A stretch of DNA of 52,137 nt from Mycobacterium sp. (lineage in GTDB: Bacteria > Actinomycetota > Actinomycetes > Mycobacteriales > Mycobacteriaceae). Positions 41,774 to 50,832 of this stretch are shown here, in pieces. The stretch lies in NCBI GenBank assembly GCA_020439025.1, contig JAGQTO010000073.1:1-52137 (forward strand), read 5' to 3'. The position numbers were made by a program, and so were the translations under genes. The notes beneath the pieces were generated by a model. That model worked only from the letters and a program-made list of their open reading frames with translations, did no database searches and had not been told where the DNA came from. Numbering within the stretch: position 1 is the first letter of the stretch; every line of letters begins with the position of its first letter.

Positions 41774-44749
41774 TCACCAACTCCAGCCGGCCAGCGCTTC
41801 TAAGCGGCGGCACCGCTCCTCGCTGAGCTGACCGGCGCGGCGCTTCTTGCGTTGATCGCTGACCCAGTGCCCCAACCCGTGACCTGACTCCGTGACGAGC
41901 TTGCTTCCCGGGGTGGCCGCTCCGTGCTCGGCGCAGTACGCCTGCAATTCGCGAAACCCGCGCTCCCATTGAGCATCAAAGGTGTTCCATGCCCAGCCGG
42001 GCAGGGCTTCCAGGCGGCCGATGCGGTCGGGGAAGTCCCGAGCCATCCTCCCGGTCCGGTACGCCGCACGTTGGTTGGACACCCAGTGCCCCAACGCCAT
42101 CCCGGATGCGGTGCGGTAGTGCTGGCCCGGTGCGGCGTGGCCGTGTTTGTCGGCGTAGGCGACGAGCTGGTCATAGTTCTCGTCCCAGGCGGCGCGGAAG
42201 CGCCGCGTCTCCGGCGACCAACCCGGCAACGACTGCAACCGCTTCAGACGCTCTGTGGACAGACTGCCCGCGCGGGCGGCGCGGCGCACTCCCTGTAGCC
42301 AGTCGGCAATGCTGGCACCGGTCGATGACACGTAGTCGGGCGGGGGATCGCAGCTGCGGTGTGTGGCGGCAAAGGCCGCCAGCGCGGCGAAGTTTTCCTC
42401 CCATCGGGCTTCGGCGAGGTTCCACGACCAGCCCGGCAGCGCCTCCAGACGCCGGCAGCGCTCCGCGCTGAGCTTGCCCTTGCTGCGTGCCTGACGCTGC
42501 GCGGTCACCCACGACGCCAAGGACCGGCCGTCGTCGGTCTGCTCGCCGCCCGGCGGGTTGGTGTGCCCGTGCTCCGCGGCGTAGGCGGCCACCGCATCGA
42601 ACGCGGCCCCCCACGTGGGTCGGGCTCGGTACTCCCAGGACCAGCCCGGCAGAGACTCCAGCCGCCGCTTTCTGGCGTGGGCGAGTTTGGCCCGTCGCGA
42701 CGGCCGCCGCAACGCTCGCACCCACTCGCCGAGGTCCACTCCGGCCGCGGTCATGTAGCCGCTCGGCGGGCTGGCGTGGCCGTGTGCGGCCGCGTACGCG
42801 GCGAGCTCCTCGAAGTAGCTCTCCCACTGACGGGTTTGTCGGTGAGCCCAGCTCCAGCCGGGTAGATCTTCCAGGCGTTTACGTTGGTCCTCGCGCAGCC
42901 GCTGCCGCTGCCCGGGCCGGCGCAGCCCGATCACCCATTGGTTGAGGCGAAGATTCGCGGTGCGCGGCGGGTAGGAGTGCCCGTGGGCGTCGGCGTAGGC
43001 GGCCAACGCAGCGAAGCTCGTCTCCCAGCGTGCGTCGACGACGTTCCACGCCCATCCGGGCAACCCTTCGAGTCGCTCGATGCGCTGCGGGAGCATCCGG
43101 CCGTGACCGTGGGCACGTCGCTGTCCGGATACCCATTGCCCCAGGGGGCGCCCGTCAGCAGTTGTGTACTGCTGCGGCGGGCTGGCGTGACCGTGCGCGG
43201 CGGCATAGGCGGCCAGCGCGGCGAAGTTGTCTTCCCACTGCTGGGTCAAGGTGTCGACGGTGTGCACGCTGAAGGCGCGCAGGAACTGCTCAGCCAGCTC
43301 CGAGGGCAGGTCGGTGGGGATGAGGATGTCGACGAGGTCCGTGTGCACGGAGTCGCTGTCACCGGGGCCGGTCTCGCCCAGGGTGCCCCAGAGCCGGGTG
43401 AGATCGGCGCCGATGCTGGGATCGTGGCTTTGCAGCGCGAGCAGCACTTGCCGCGCTTTCTTGAATTGGCTGATGTCGATGACGGTTTCGGCGTCGAGGC
43501 TGTCGTCCACCGTCAGCGCCAGCACGATCAGCGCGGGACGGTCGTGGTTGGGGTTCTTGCGGATGGCGCGTCCGACGGCTTGGGCGACGTCGATGTCGGA
43601 GGACCGCGGCTCGGCGAAGAACACCGCGTCCAGGGCGGGAATGTCGATTCCCTCGGTGATGCAGCGCGCGTTGGTGACGATGTTCCATTGATCGGGCCGG
43701 TGCTGGCCGAGGGTGTCTTCGGCCGCGGCCTTGCGCTCCCGCAGGGGGGAGCCTCCGTCGATGTGGGTGATGTGGGCTTCTCGTCCGTCAGAGACGAGGC
43801 CGCGGGCACGCAGCAGCGCGTGGGTGCGGGCGAAGGTGGCGGCGAAGTCGCGGCTGGCGGCGATCGTGTTGTGGAAGGCCAGGACGCTGGAGAGCTGGTA
43901 GTCGTCGGCCGCTTGGGTCAAAGCGATGGCGGCGGCCACATGGTCAGCGCGGGCGCTGCCGTCTTCGCCGGCGGCGAGGCTGATCAGGCGGACATCTTTG
44001 AGGGCGGAGGCCACTGCCGAGTCGGTAACGGCAATGACAGCCACTTTGAACGGGCTGAGGATGCCGCGCTGGATCGCGTCGCGGGTGGGCAGTGAGAACA
44101 CGCGCCGCCCGTAGAGGTCTTGGTTGTCCATGGAGGCGACCGCGTTCCTGCGCGGCCTGGCGCTGCTGCGGCTCGGCGAGGAACCGCGGGCGTGCACTTT
44201 GGGGGTGGCGGTGAAAAAAAGGCGGTGCGCGGCCGGGATCTTGTGGTCGTCGAGCACGACGGCGAACGGTTTGCCGCGCCGCCCGGCGGTGCGGTGGGCC
44301 TCGTCGCACACCATGACTGTCCAGGCCGCTGCACTGAACGCGCGGTGGGCCTCGACCAGGACCGCCGCCGATTGGTAGGTGGCGAAAACTACGCGCACAC
44401 CTGCGGTGTCGGCCAGCCAGTGAGCCAACTGTTCAGCGGAGGTGGTGCTGGGTATTGGTAGCTCGTCGTCGGCGATGTCTTCGGGGTCGCTGATCTGCTG
44501 GGAGCACACCGCCAGCGCGGAGAACGGCATTGGTGCCTCGCCGCGCCACACCTGATAGGTCTGCTCCAGTAGGCCGAGGGTGGGAAAGGTCAGCAGGACC
44601 GTGCCGGGGGCGCCGGCGAGCAGCTTGGCCACGGCGTGCACCGCCATGAGAGTCTTGCCGGTACCGCAGCCCGACACTAGAAGCGCCCGGTGCTCGTCGG
44701 GGGTGACGGCGTCGACGGCGGCGCGCTGATAGTCGCGAAGGGTCAGCAA
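41774..44749 (-). CDS. SF2 helicase with seven C-terminal helicase-associated repeats
   Basis: 991 residues. Walker A SGCGTGKTLMAV (about 26-37), motif II CDEAH (148-152), motif III FFTATPKVHARG (about 178-189) and a motif V/VI region NARCITEGIDIPALD and AQAVGRAIRKNP (about 360-400). From about residue 505 to the end are seven tandem helicase-associated repeats of about 70 residues, each starting W(E/D/G)xxFxxLxAYAxxHG and ending LPGWxW. The repeats are small helical bundles presumed to bind nucleic acid. The gene is convergent with the ESX block and lies at its border. It could be a defence helicase or a plasmid replication factor; the sequence alone does not decide. Confidence 0.85.
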   Translation of the reverse strand: MLTLRDYQRAAVDAVTPDEHRALLVSGCGTGKTLMAVHAVAKLLAGAPGTVLLTFPTLGLLEQTYQVWRGEAPMPFSALAVCSQQISDPEDIADDELPIPSTTSAEQLAHWLADTAGVRVVFATYQSAAVLVEAHRAFSAAAWTVMVCDEAHRTAGRRGKPFAVVLDDHKIPAAHRLFFTATPKVHARGSSPSRSSARPRRNAVASMDNQDLYGRRVFSLPTRDAIQRGILSPFKVAVIAVTDSAVASALKDVRLISLAAGEDGSARADHVAAAIALTQAADDYQLSSVLAFHNTIAASRDFAATFARTHALLRARGLVSDGREAHITHIDGGSPLRERKAAAEDTLGQHRPDQWNIVTNARCITEGIDIPALDAVFFAEPRSSDIDVAQAVGRAIRKNPNHDRPALIVLALTVDDSLDAETVIDISQFKKARQVLLALQSHDPSIGADLTRLWGTLGETGPGDSDSVHTDLVDILIPTDLPSELAEQFLRAFSVHTVDTLTQQWEDNFAALAAYAAAHGHASPPQQYTTADGRPLGQWVSGQRRAHGHGRMLPQRIERLEGLPGWAWNVVDARWETSFAALAAYADAHGHSYPPRTANLRLNQWVIGLRRPGQRQRLREDQRKRLEDLPGWSWAHRQTRQWESYFEELAAYAAAHGHASPPSGYMTAAGVDLGEWVRALRRPSRRAKLAHARKRRLESLPGWSWEYRARPTWGAAFDAVAAYAAEHGHTNPPGGEQTDDGRSLASWVTAQRQARSKGKLSAERCRRLEALPGWSWNLAEARWEENFAALAAFAATHRSCDPPPDYVSSTGASIADWLQGVRRAARAGSLSTERLKRLQSLPGWSPETRRFRAAWDENYDQLVAYADKHGHAAPGQHYRTASGMALGHWVSNQRAAYRTGRMARDFPDRIGRLEALPGWAWNTFDAQWERGFRELQAYCAEHGAATPGSKLVTESGHGLGHWVSDQRKKRRAGQLSEERCRRLEALAGWSW

Positions 44750-44938
44750 CAGCTACCTGCCGGATCGGGGAGAGTGGCTCAGTCGTATCAGAGCGTATCC
44801 GGCGCGCATTAGAAAGAAGGCGACGGCTGCGGTGACCTGCGACGAGAACTAAAACCCTGGCGGCGTTAGCGGGTTCAAGGGCGGGGGAAGCGAGTCCTTT
44901 GCCGGATCTGCTGGCGGTGGCGGCGTACCGGCCGCGAG

Positions 44939-46888
44939 TCAGATTGGTGGCAAGCTGTCGACGATGCTCATCGTTTTCACGCTGACGGTGACAATGCGCT
45001 TGATTAAGTCGACGATGTATCGGGGGTCGTCGTGTTCGCTGCACCAGGTATTGGGATCGTTGACGATCCCCGAGCCGCGGCTGTCAGTCTTGATCTGGTA
45101 GCGCTCAATGATCCATTCGAGCGCTGAGCGCGACCCGAGTCGGTAACGGTGCGCGTCCTCGGGAATTCCTGAGAGGGTGAGCTGGGAGTTGTAGATCAGG
45201 ACGCTGCGGTCAGTCTTCGACTTGAATCGCATCTTTGTGACGCGCAGGGTCTCCTGCGGAGTGCCGTTGAGAGCTCCGGTCGTTGTTTCGAGAAGGGGGT
45301 AGGGAGCTGCGGTTTCGTATCCGCGGTGAAGGTCGCTGAGCGTGTGACCAGCGTGGGTGAAAGCGTCGAAGTGCTCTCGGGCTGCGGGTGGGGGGATTCT
45401 GGGAAGCATCTTTTTGAGGTCGGCGGCGAACCTCTGTCGGTATTGCGGAGAGTGCAGCAGCCCGTACGTGTAGTAAAAGATGTCGTCGGTGCTGATGTCG
45501 TCGCCGAGGGCGGTGCGGTAGGTGGCGAGCGCCTGCGGGCTGATGGTGTCAACGCGTCGGTATTCGGTGTCAGCCTGTGCTGAGTCGTCAAGTGTTAGTT
45601 GGCCGCCACCGGCGCGGGTCTGATAGGTCCAGCGTGGGTAGAAGTTGACGGCGCTAATGCCGGCGGCGCCGAGATCTGGGAGCGCGTCGGTCATTAGGCT
45701 GAGGAACGGTGGCGCCAGGTTCCCGGGGTTAGGAACGAAGAACCCGAAGTTCAGGTCCTCGCGAGGGAAGAGGTAGTGCAGTCGGCCGCGGCGGTCGTTG
45801 AGGTCGTCGTCGAAATAGACGTGCATCTTGCAGAACGGCCGGTACATCGCCAAGCGCCGATGAGTCGGCTGGTAGCTGATACGTTGTCCGCGTTGCACTT
45901 TAGGGAGCAGGCCGGAAGACCAGCTGATTTTGGCTTCATCGTAGGCGACAGCGTCCTCGACAGCGAGTTCGGGGTTGGCGGCGACTGCACGCTGGTAGGC
46001 GTCGACCTGTTCGTTATAGAAGTCGATGGTGGCGGACATGCTGTCGGCCAGCTGCGCGGCAGAGAAGTTGTACACCCAGGCATCGCGGTTGGTTTTGAGT
46101 CCGCCTGAGTAGTCGGTGAAGATGGCCAGGTCGTCGGATCCGCGTTTGACGGCGATTGGTGTGTAGGAGCTGAAGGCTTCGTCCCGGGGGTCTACCCAGT
46201 CGCCTTCGTCGTTCGGGGAAATCGTCTCCCACGCCATGGTAGGTAGTTCGCTTTTCGCGATAATTGCAAGCTTGTCGTCGCGGGATAGCCCGTCTCCAAT
46301 GTTGCGATAGTGGATCTGGCATGGGCCTGTGGCGGCGGGGTTCTTGACAGCGATGAGAATCGCAGCACCCGTTTGTGACCCGTCGTCGAAGATCTTGCCG
46401 CCTTCGGCGCGCCAGTCGCTTTGACGTTGGTTGCCGCGGAGATCGTAGATATAGAGCGCCGAGAACTCCTCCGGCATAGCAAGCCGAAGACCAGCGGTGG
46501 TGTTGCCGGTGATCCAGCCGGAGTTGGTGACGTAGGCGATGATGCCAGCGTCACCGATCCTGTCGGTGGCCCAACGGATGGCGCGAACATACGAGTCGTA
46601 GAGCTTGCTTTTCAGTTTGGCGGTCGACTTGGCGGCATAGGTGGCGGAGATCGCGGCATCAAGTGTGGGGTACGGCTGATTAGCATTGTTGTCGTTGGCG
46701 CTGCCCTGCCCCGACTTGTAAGGCGGTTCCGTACAGGGTTTCGGCGTGTTGCGGCAACACCTGTCTCCACATGCTGCCGATGCCCGCAGATTCCGCTGAT
46801 TAGGTTCATTGTCATTCGCGACCGGGACCGTAGGAGATTGCCTCCAATGATTAGGACCCTTAAAGCGACGAACCGCCACGTGGCCCAA
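44939..46888 (-). pseudogene. Type ISP restriction-modification enzyme, truncated at the methyltransferase motif
   Basis: From 46734 down to 44939 the translation matches the C-terminal methyltransferase and specificity part of type ISP enzymes (LlaGI-like): PPYKSGQGSANDNNANQPYP, SKLYDSYVRAIRWATDRI, GIIAYVTNSGWITGNTT, and the target-recognition domain to the end (RYQIKTDSRGSGIVNDPNTW). The expected NPPY catalytic motif reads EPPY, and everything upstream (46735-46888) is unrelated low-quality coding. The nuclease, helicase and methyltransferase motif I parts are missing; a full enzyme is around 1500 residues or more. The break falls right at motif IV. The remnant should be catalytically dead unless expressed with a separate N-terminal part. 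Confidence 0.7.
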
Positions 46889-46900
46889 GGTCGCCGGTGA

Positions 46901-47737
46901 TCACCCCCGTGGCTGTCGAGCCTTCGGTTCATGGTCTGGCAGTCCGTCCGGCCGCGGCGGCATCGGAAGACCGGCACGACGATCTCGCAACCGTAGAAGC
47001 TCGCCCAATAGGTGCAATGCCTGCACAGCGAAGTAGAGCGTGATGTCCTCACGTGCCGTCATTCGATACGCGGGGTGACCGTCCGCACCTCCGTCGACCT
47101 GCTCGCGGCGTAAGAACCCCTGGTGTGCCCATGGTCGTCCGTGGGCGAATCCCGAAGTGATCTGCCAATCACCGAACACCGGCAAGCTGGAGTACATCGC
47201 GCCGCCCTTGATCGGCTCGGTGACCTGAAATCCCGACTTGGCGCGTTTCGGGTCGATCCCCAAACGGTGCGCGACATCGGCGATTTGGTCCAGACTGTCG
47301 GTATTGCGTTTCAGCATATCCGCCGCCGAGTGATCCGAAGCCCGAAGATAATTCGCGAAATCGTGATAATTGCGGGCGTGCCAGCGCAGTGCACGCTCGA
47401 TCCGTTCAGGCCGGGTTCCGGGGCCCAAGATCCACAGCCCAGTCGCGGTGTTCTCTAACGCTGCGCGGACAAGTGTGTTACTCACCGCCAGGTGTTGGTA
47501 ATTGGCGTCCCTCACCACCACCTTCACACCGTGTAGCTGGTCAACGGAAGCATTGATGATGTGGCGCAACGCATGGCTGACCTCGAACGGGTGAGACTTG
47601 GCGTCGTCCCCGGCCAACGAACTGTGCGGGACCACCGGGAAGTCGTCAGGATTCCCGACCCGCGCCGCCAATGCCTCGACCGACTCCGCGTACTCACTCC
47701 ATTTTTGCTCGATCCGATCGGCTGCGACGTCAGACAT
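46901..47737 (-). CDS. Hypothetical protein of the accessory block
   Basis: 278 residues, largely helical, no membrane helix. Regions such as FEVSHALRHIINASVDQLHG, LVRAALENTATGLWILGPGT and RIERALRWHARNYHDFANYL resemble a family of helical proteins found in actinobacterial mobile regions. The R-x4-H in RALRWH recalls HEPN-type RNase motifs, but this is a weak hint. It lies between the type ISP remnant and the NB-ARC protein, so a defence role is possible. The end overlaps nothing; its stop lies 12 bases before the remnant frame begins. Confidence 0.6.
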   Translation of the reverse strand: MSDVAADRIEQKWSEYAESVEALAARVGNPDDFPVVPHSSLAGDDAKSHPFEVSHALRHIINASVDQLHGVKVVVRDANYQHLAVSNTLVRAALENTATGLWILGPGTRPERIERALRWHARNYHDFANYLRASDHSAADMLKRNTDSLDQIADVAHRLGIDPKRAKSGFQVTEPIKGGAMYSSLPVFGDWQITSGFAHGRPWAHQGFLRREQVDGGADGHPAYRMTAREDITLYFAVQALHLLGELLRLRDRRAGLPMPPRPDGLPDHEPKARQPRG

Positions 47738-48007
47738 CAGCTAGCAGCTAGCCAGTGCCACGGGCGGGACCAGGGCTGACCTGTGCCGACGTTCTGGAAG
47801 GCGATGGGTTATCACGGGATCTCGCTGGCAGATCGGCATTCCGGCTCCCTTTGACGTTAGGTATTCGCATGGTCCGCAATGCTCACGCAGCTTCGATGGT
47901 CGACTGCCCGATCTGGGCCTGTTGGCGAGTCGGCGACTGATGTGACTGTAACCGTGCGCGACGTGTCGCCGGGCCTTTTGACGCCGCCAGGCAGCAGACT
48001 CGGTTCA
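47738..48007 (-). other. Intergenic, no gene seen
   Basis: 270 bases between two minus-strand genes. I see no convincing ORF, RNA or repeat. It presumably holds the promoter of the 46901-47737 gene. Confidence 0.5.
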
Positions 48008-50755
48008 CTATGTGCTGCTGAATGTCTGCAGCGCCGTCCGCTGCGCCGTCAGGCGCGTGGATTTCTCGGCCCAGGAGGCGTGGGTGGCCTTCAGCGCGGC
48101 GTCGATCTCTGCGCAGGCCAGCTCGACATGGGTACGCATGTGCGGGCCCTCCGCGGCTGCGGCGAGAATGCGGTCGATACCGTCGGCGGCGGCATTAAAC
48201 CGATGAAGGTGCAGATTCGCGATGATCTCGAAGTTGTCAAACATGACCTTCTGATACGCGGTTGGGTTTGCCCCGCGTGTCATCTGAATCAGGGTGAGCG
48301 CCTGTGGGTATTGGCCAGTCCTGAGAAACTGGTCGATCTGATTGATTTTGTCGATTTCTTGCGGAGCCGGCAGCTGTTGTTGGTTGGCGATGCCAGCCAG
48401 CTCTTCGGCTACCGCGCGAGTCTCAGCGGTACCGAATCGATTAATCGCCTGCGCAGCCTGTACGGCTAACCGGTAGATGATCTCCCCGCGCCGCGGTGCG
48501 TCGGTGAAATGCTCAATCTTCGCAATTTCATCGAGCGCTTGCCGCGCGAAGCGCAACGCACGCTGTTCTCCGAGTCCGCCAACCTCGACGTCAGCAATGG
48601 CGTCGCACGCCGCCTTGGCCAAGGCGCACTGCGGATGGATAGTCGGTGTCACGTCGGCGAACTCGTCGAGCGCCTGCTCGATCAGTTCAACCCCGCGCTC
48701 ATAGTTCCCGCGGGACGAATGGCAATTTGCGACTTCATACCGCAGATACAGGATGGCACAACGAAATACGTACGCATCGTGCTCGTCGGCGTCAGCGGGA
48801 ATGTTGATGGTGTCGACAAAGTCCAGGATCCACTGAGCATGCACAAGTAACTGCTCGACTGGGAAGAACGCACCCGATGGCCGCAGCGCGATGATCCACC
48901 CGTACAGGTGCCCCATGAACAGGGTCACCAAGTTCATGACCGAACCGTCGCGAGGTGCGGCCTTCACATGGATCGCCCGAAGGATCTCGTGCACGAGAGG
49001 GTGCATGCTTATCGTGTCGCTGGCCGGATTCGCGGCCCCAGAGGCGTCCAGATAGGTGCGGCGCCGCGCAATGGTTTGCGTACGCAGGTTCGTCAAGAGG
49101 CGATTTCGGACATGGGGATCGGCTTCTACCGGACTCGGCGGCGAAGTCAGATCGAGCGTCGCCACCGTGCTATCGACGGTCTGCAGCACCAAGTTGACCG
49201 GTATCAGCTCCGGGGCAAAGAACGCCGAGTGATAGATGAGCAGCTGCGTTGCCCGCCTGAAGTCGTCATCGCCGCCGGTCTCGGCCCCAATCTGCGTTAC
49301 CGCAAACTGGACCGCCGCGAATGCTGTCCTGTCGAAACCCTCAGGAACCGCTGTTGAGTCCTCCAGTGCCTCGAGACTCTCGAAATACCTATCCGACAAC
49401 AGCGCGACATCTTCGTCGGCGTTGCGAAAGTATGACGCCGCCATAGCGATTGCGAGCGGAACGTGCCCAAGGCGCCGCACGACCCCGGCGACAGCGTCTA
49501 TATGTAGACCGGGCTCGATGCCGGCGTACGCCTCAAAGCATGCGGTCGCCTGATCGTCGGTAAACGAGCCAACCGGCAAGGGCCGGGCGGTGTGCCACCA
49601 GCCCGTGCTGTTGGTCGTTGTGACGATCACGAACCCGCATCCGCTGGTGGGTACGAACGGTTCGATGTCTTGTCGCCGGCGAGCCCCGTCGAACACCACA
49701 ACGAAAGGGCCGCCGATGACCGCCAACTCTGTGCGGAAAGCAGCACCGACGTCAGTACCGGTGCCGACATCGATACCCATCTGTGCCACGAGATCCTTGA
49801 TCCGGGCGGCGAGCAGTTCAGGTGAGCGAGAATCGATCCAGCAGACGTGCTCGTAGAGGTGCCGATTGAGATGGCAAAAGTCGGCAGCGATGGTGCTCTT
49901 TCCGAACCCGGTCGTCCCGGAGAGTACGGCGACCTGAGGAATCCGCCCCGCGACGGATTCGTTGAAAAGATCTGTAAGAGTGGCTAGTTCATTTGTACGC
50001 GCCACGGCTGATGCCAGTCGAGGAACTTCAACGCCCAGCGGCACGCCCCAGTCGAATCGTCGCCTAGCGTGCGCTACCTGGTTATCGGGCAGACACAGCA
50101 AGTCGACAATCTCACTGGCCGACCATCTGCGCGGGGACAAATCGGCCGCGGCCTCGAACATGGAGTCGAGCATCATGGCTGTAAGCAAGGCAGCCGATTG
50201 TTCGCCTGGGCCGACGGCGTTGTCTCGCCGTATCTGGCGGACAAGGTCGAACACTGATTGCTTGACGTCCTCGACTCGACGATCATCACGCACAATACGC
50301 CTGGCCGGTGTGGACTGTCCGGACGTAATCGCCTGCCCAGTAACGGAGTACATCTCACTGCCGTCACCAGACCGAGTCGGTGACGCGCAGGCCTTCGCCA
50401 ACTTCTTCGCTAGCGGTTTGTTCGTCAAGATGACGGCTTCATGTGCTCCCGCGCCCATTCGTTTGAATATCGCGGCAGCATCTGAATACCTCAGCGGGTT
50501 CATCCCTGAAGGCACACGGGAGGACTTCACTTGTACGCGACGGACAATCTCGCCGCCCACCTCAATCGCGAAATCGATCACATCATCGTCGGCGACGTCA
50601 CTGCCAATGAGGTCCGTACGTGTCGGCTCGATTATGACCGCCAACTCAGCCAAGTTTTCACCGCGCGCAACGACGAGGCGAAGGAACTCCTCGGCCGTAG
50701 CGAGATACTGGCGCCGGAACCCATACGACGCGACGGCACCTCCGTCGCTGGTCAT
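48008..50755 (-). CDS. Nuclease/NB-ARC/TPR protein, putative NLR-like anti-phage defence
   Basis: 915 residues. The N-terminal about 150 residues start YGFRRQYLATAEEFLRLV and contain DVIDFAIEVGG (D61) followed by VRRVQVKSS (Q75-V-K77), the D...QxK core of a PD-(D/E)XK nuclease of the Cap4 type. A STAND/NB-ARC ATPase follows: P-loop SGTTGFGKST (279-288), Walker B FVVVFDGA (about 351-358), CGFVIVTTTNSTGW, and the GxP motif LGHVPLAIAMAAS. From about 600 to the end are TPR-like helices. This domain order (effector, NTPase, sensor repeats) is that of bacterial NLR-related defence proteins such as Avs or bNACHT relatives. A phage-triggered DNA cut is inferred. The start ATG has only a weak ribosome site. 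Confidence 0.8.
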   Translation of the reverse strand: MTSDGGAVASYGFRRQYLATAEEFLRLVVARGENLAELAVIIEPTRTDLIGSDVADDDVIDFAIEVGGEIVRRVQVKSSRVPSGMNPLRYSDAAAIFKRMGAGAHEAVILTNKPLAKKLAKACASPTRSGDGSEMYSVTGQAITSGQSTPARRIVRDDRRVEDVKQSVFDLVRQIRRDNAVGPGEQSAALLTAMMLDSMFEAAADLSPRRWSASEIVDLLCLPDNQVAHARRRFDWGVPLGVEVPRLASAVARTNELATLTDLFNESVAGRIPQVAVLSGTTGFGKSTIAADFCHLNRHLYEHVCWIDSRSPELLAARIKDLVAQMGIDVGTGTDVGAAFRTELAVIGGPFVVVFDGARRRQDIEPFVPTSGCGFVIVTTTNSTGWWHTARPLPVGSFTDDQATACFEAYAGIEPGLHIDAVAGVVRRLGHVPLAIAMAASYFRNADEDVALLSDRYFESLEALEDSTAVPEGFDRTAFAAVQFAVTQIGAETGGDDDFRRATQLLIYHSAFFAPELIPVNLVLQTVDSTVATLDLTSPPSPVEADPHVRNRLLTNLRTQTIARRRTYLDASGAANPASDTISMHPLVHEILRAIHVKAAPRDGSVMNLVTLFMGHLYGWIIALRPSGAFFPVEQLLVHAQWILDFVDTINIPADADEHDAYVFRCAILYLRYEVANCHSSRGNYERGVELIEQALDEFADVTPTIHPQCALAKAACDAIADVEVGGLGEQRALRFARQALDEIAKIEHFTDAPRRGEIIYRLAVQAAQAINRFGTAETRAVAEELAGIANQQQLPAPQEIDKINQIDQFLRTGQYPQALTLIQMTRGANPTAYQKVMFDNFEIIANLHLHRFNAAADGIDRILAAAAEGPHMRTHVELACAEIDAALKATHASWAEKSTRLTAQRTALQTFSST

Positions 50756-50832
50756 CGGTTCGGCCGATCACCCGACATGCGACCCTCCTCTGCTCCCGAA
50801 ACCGACAACGCGTGCTGCGTCATCCGTCGGCG

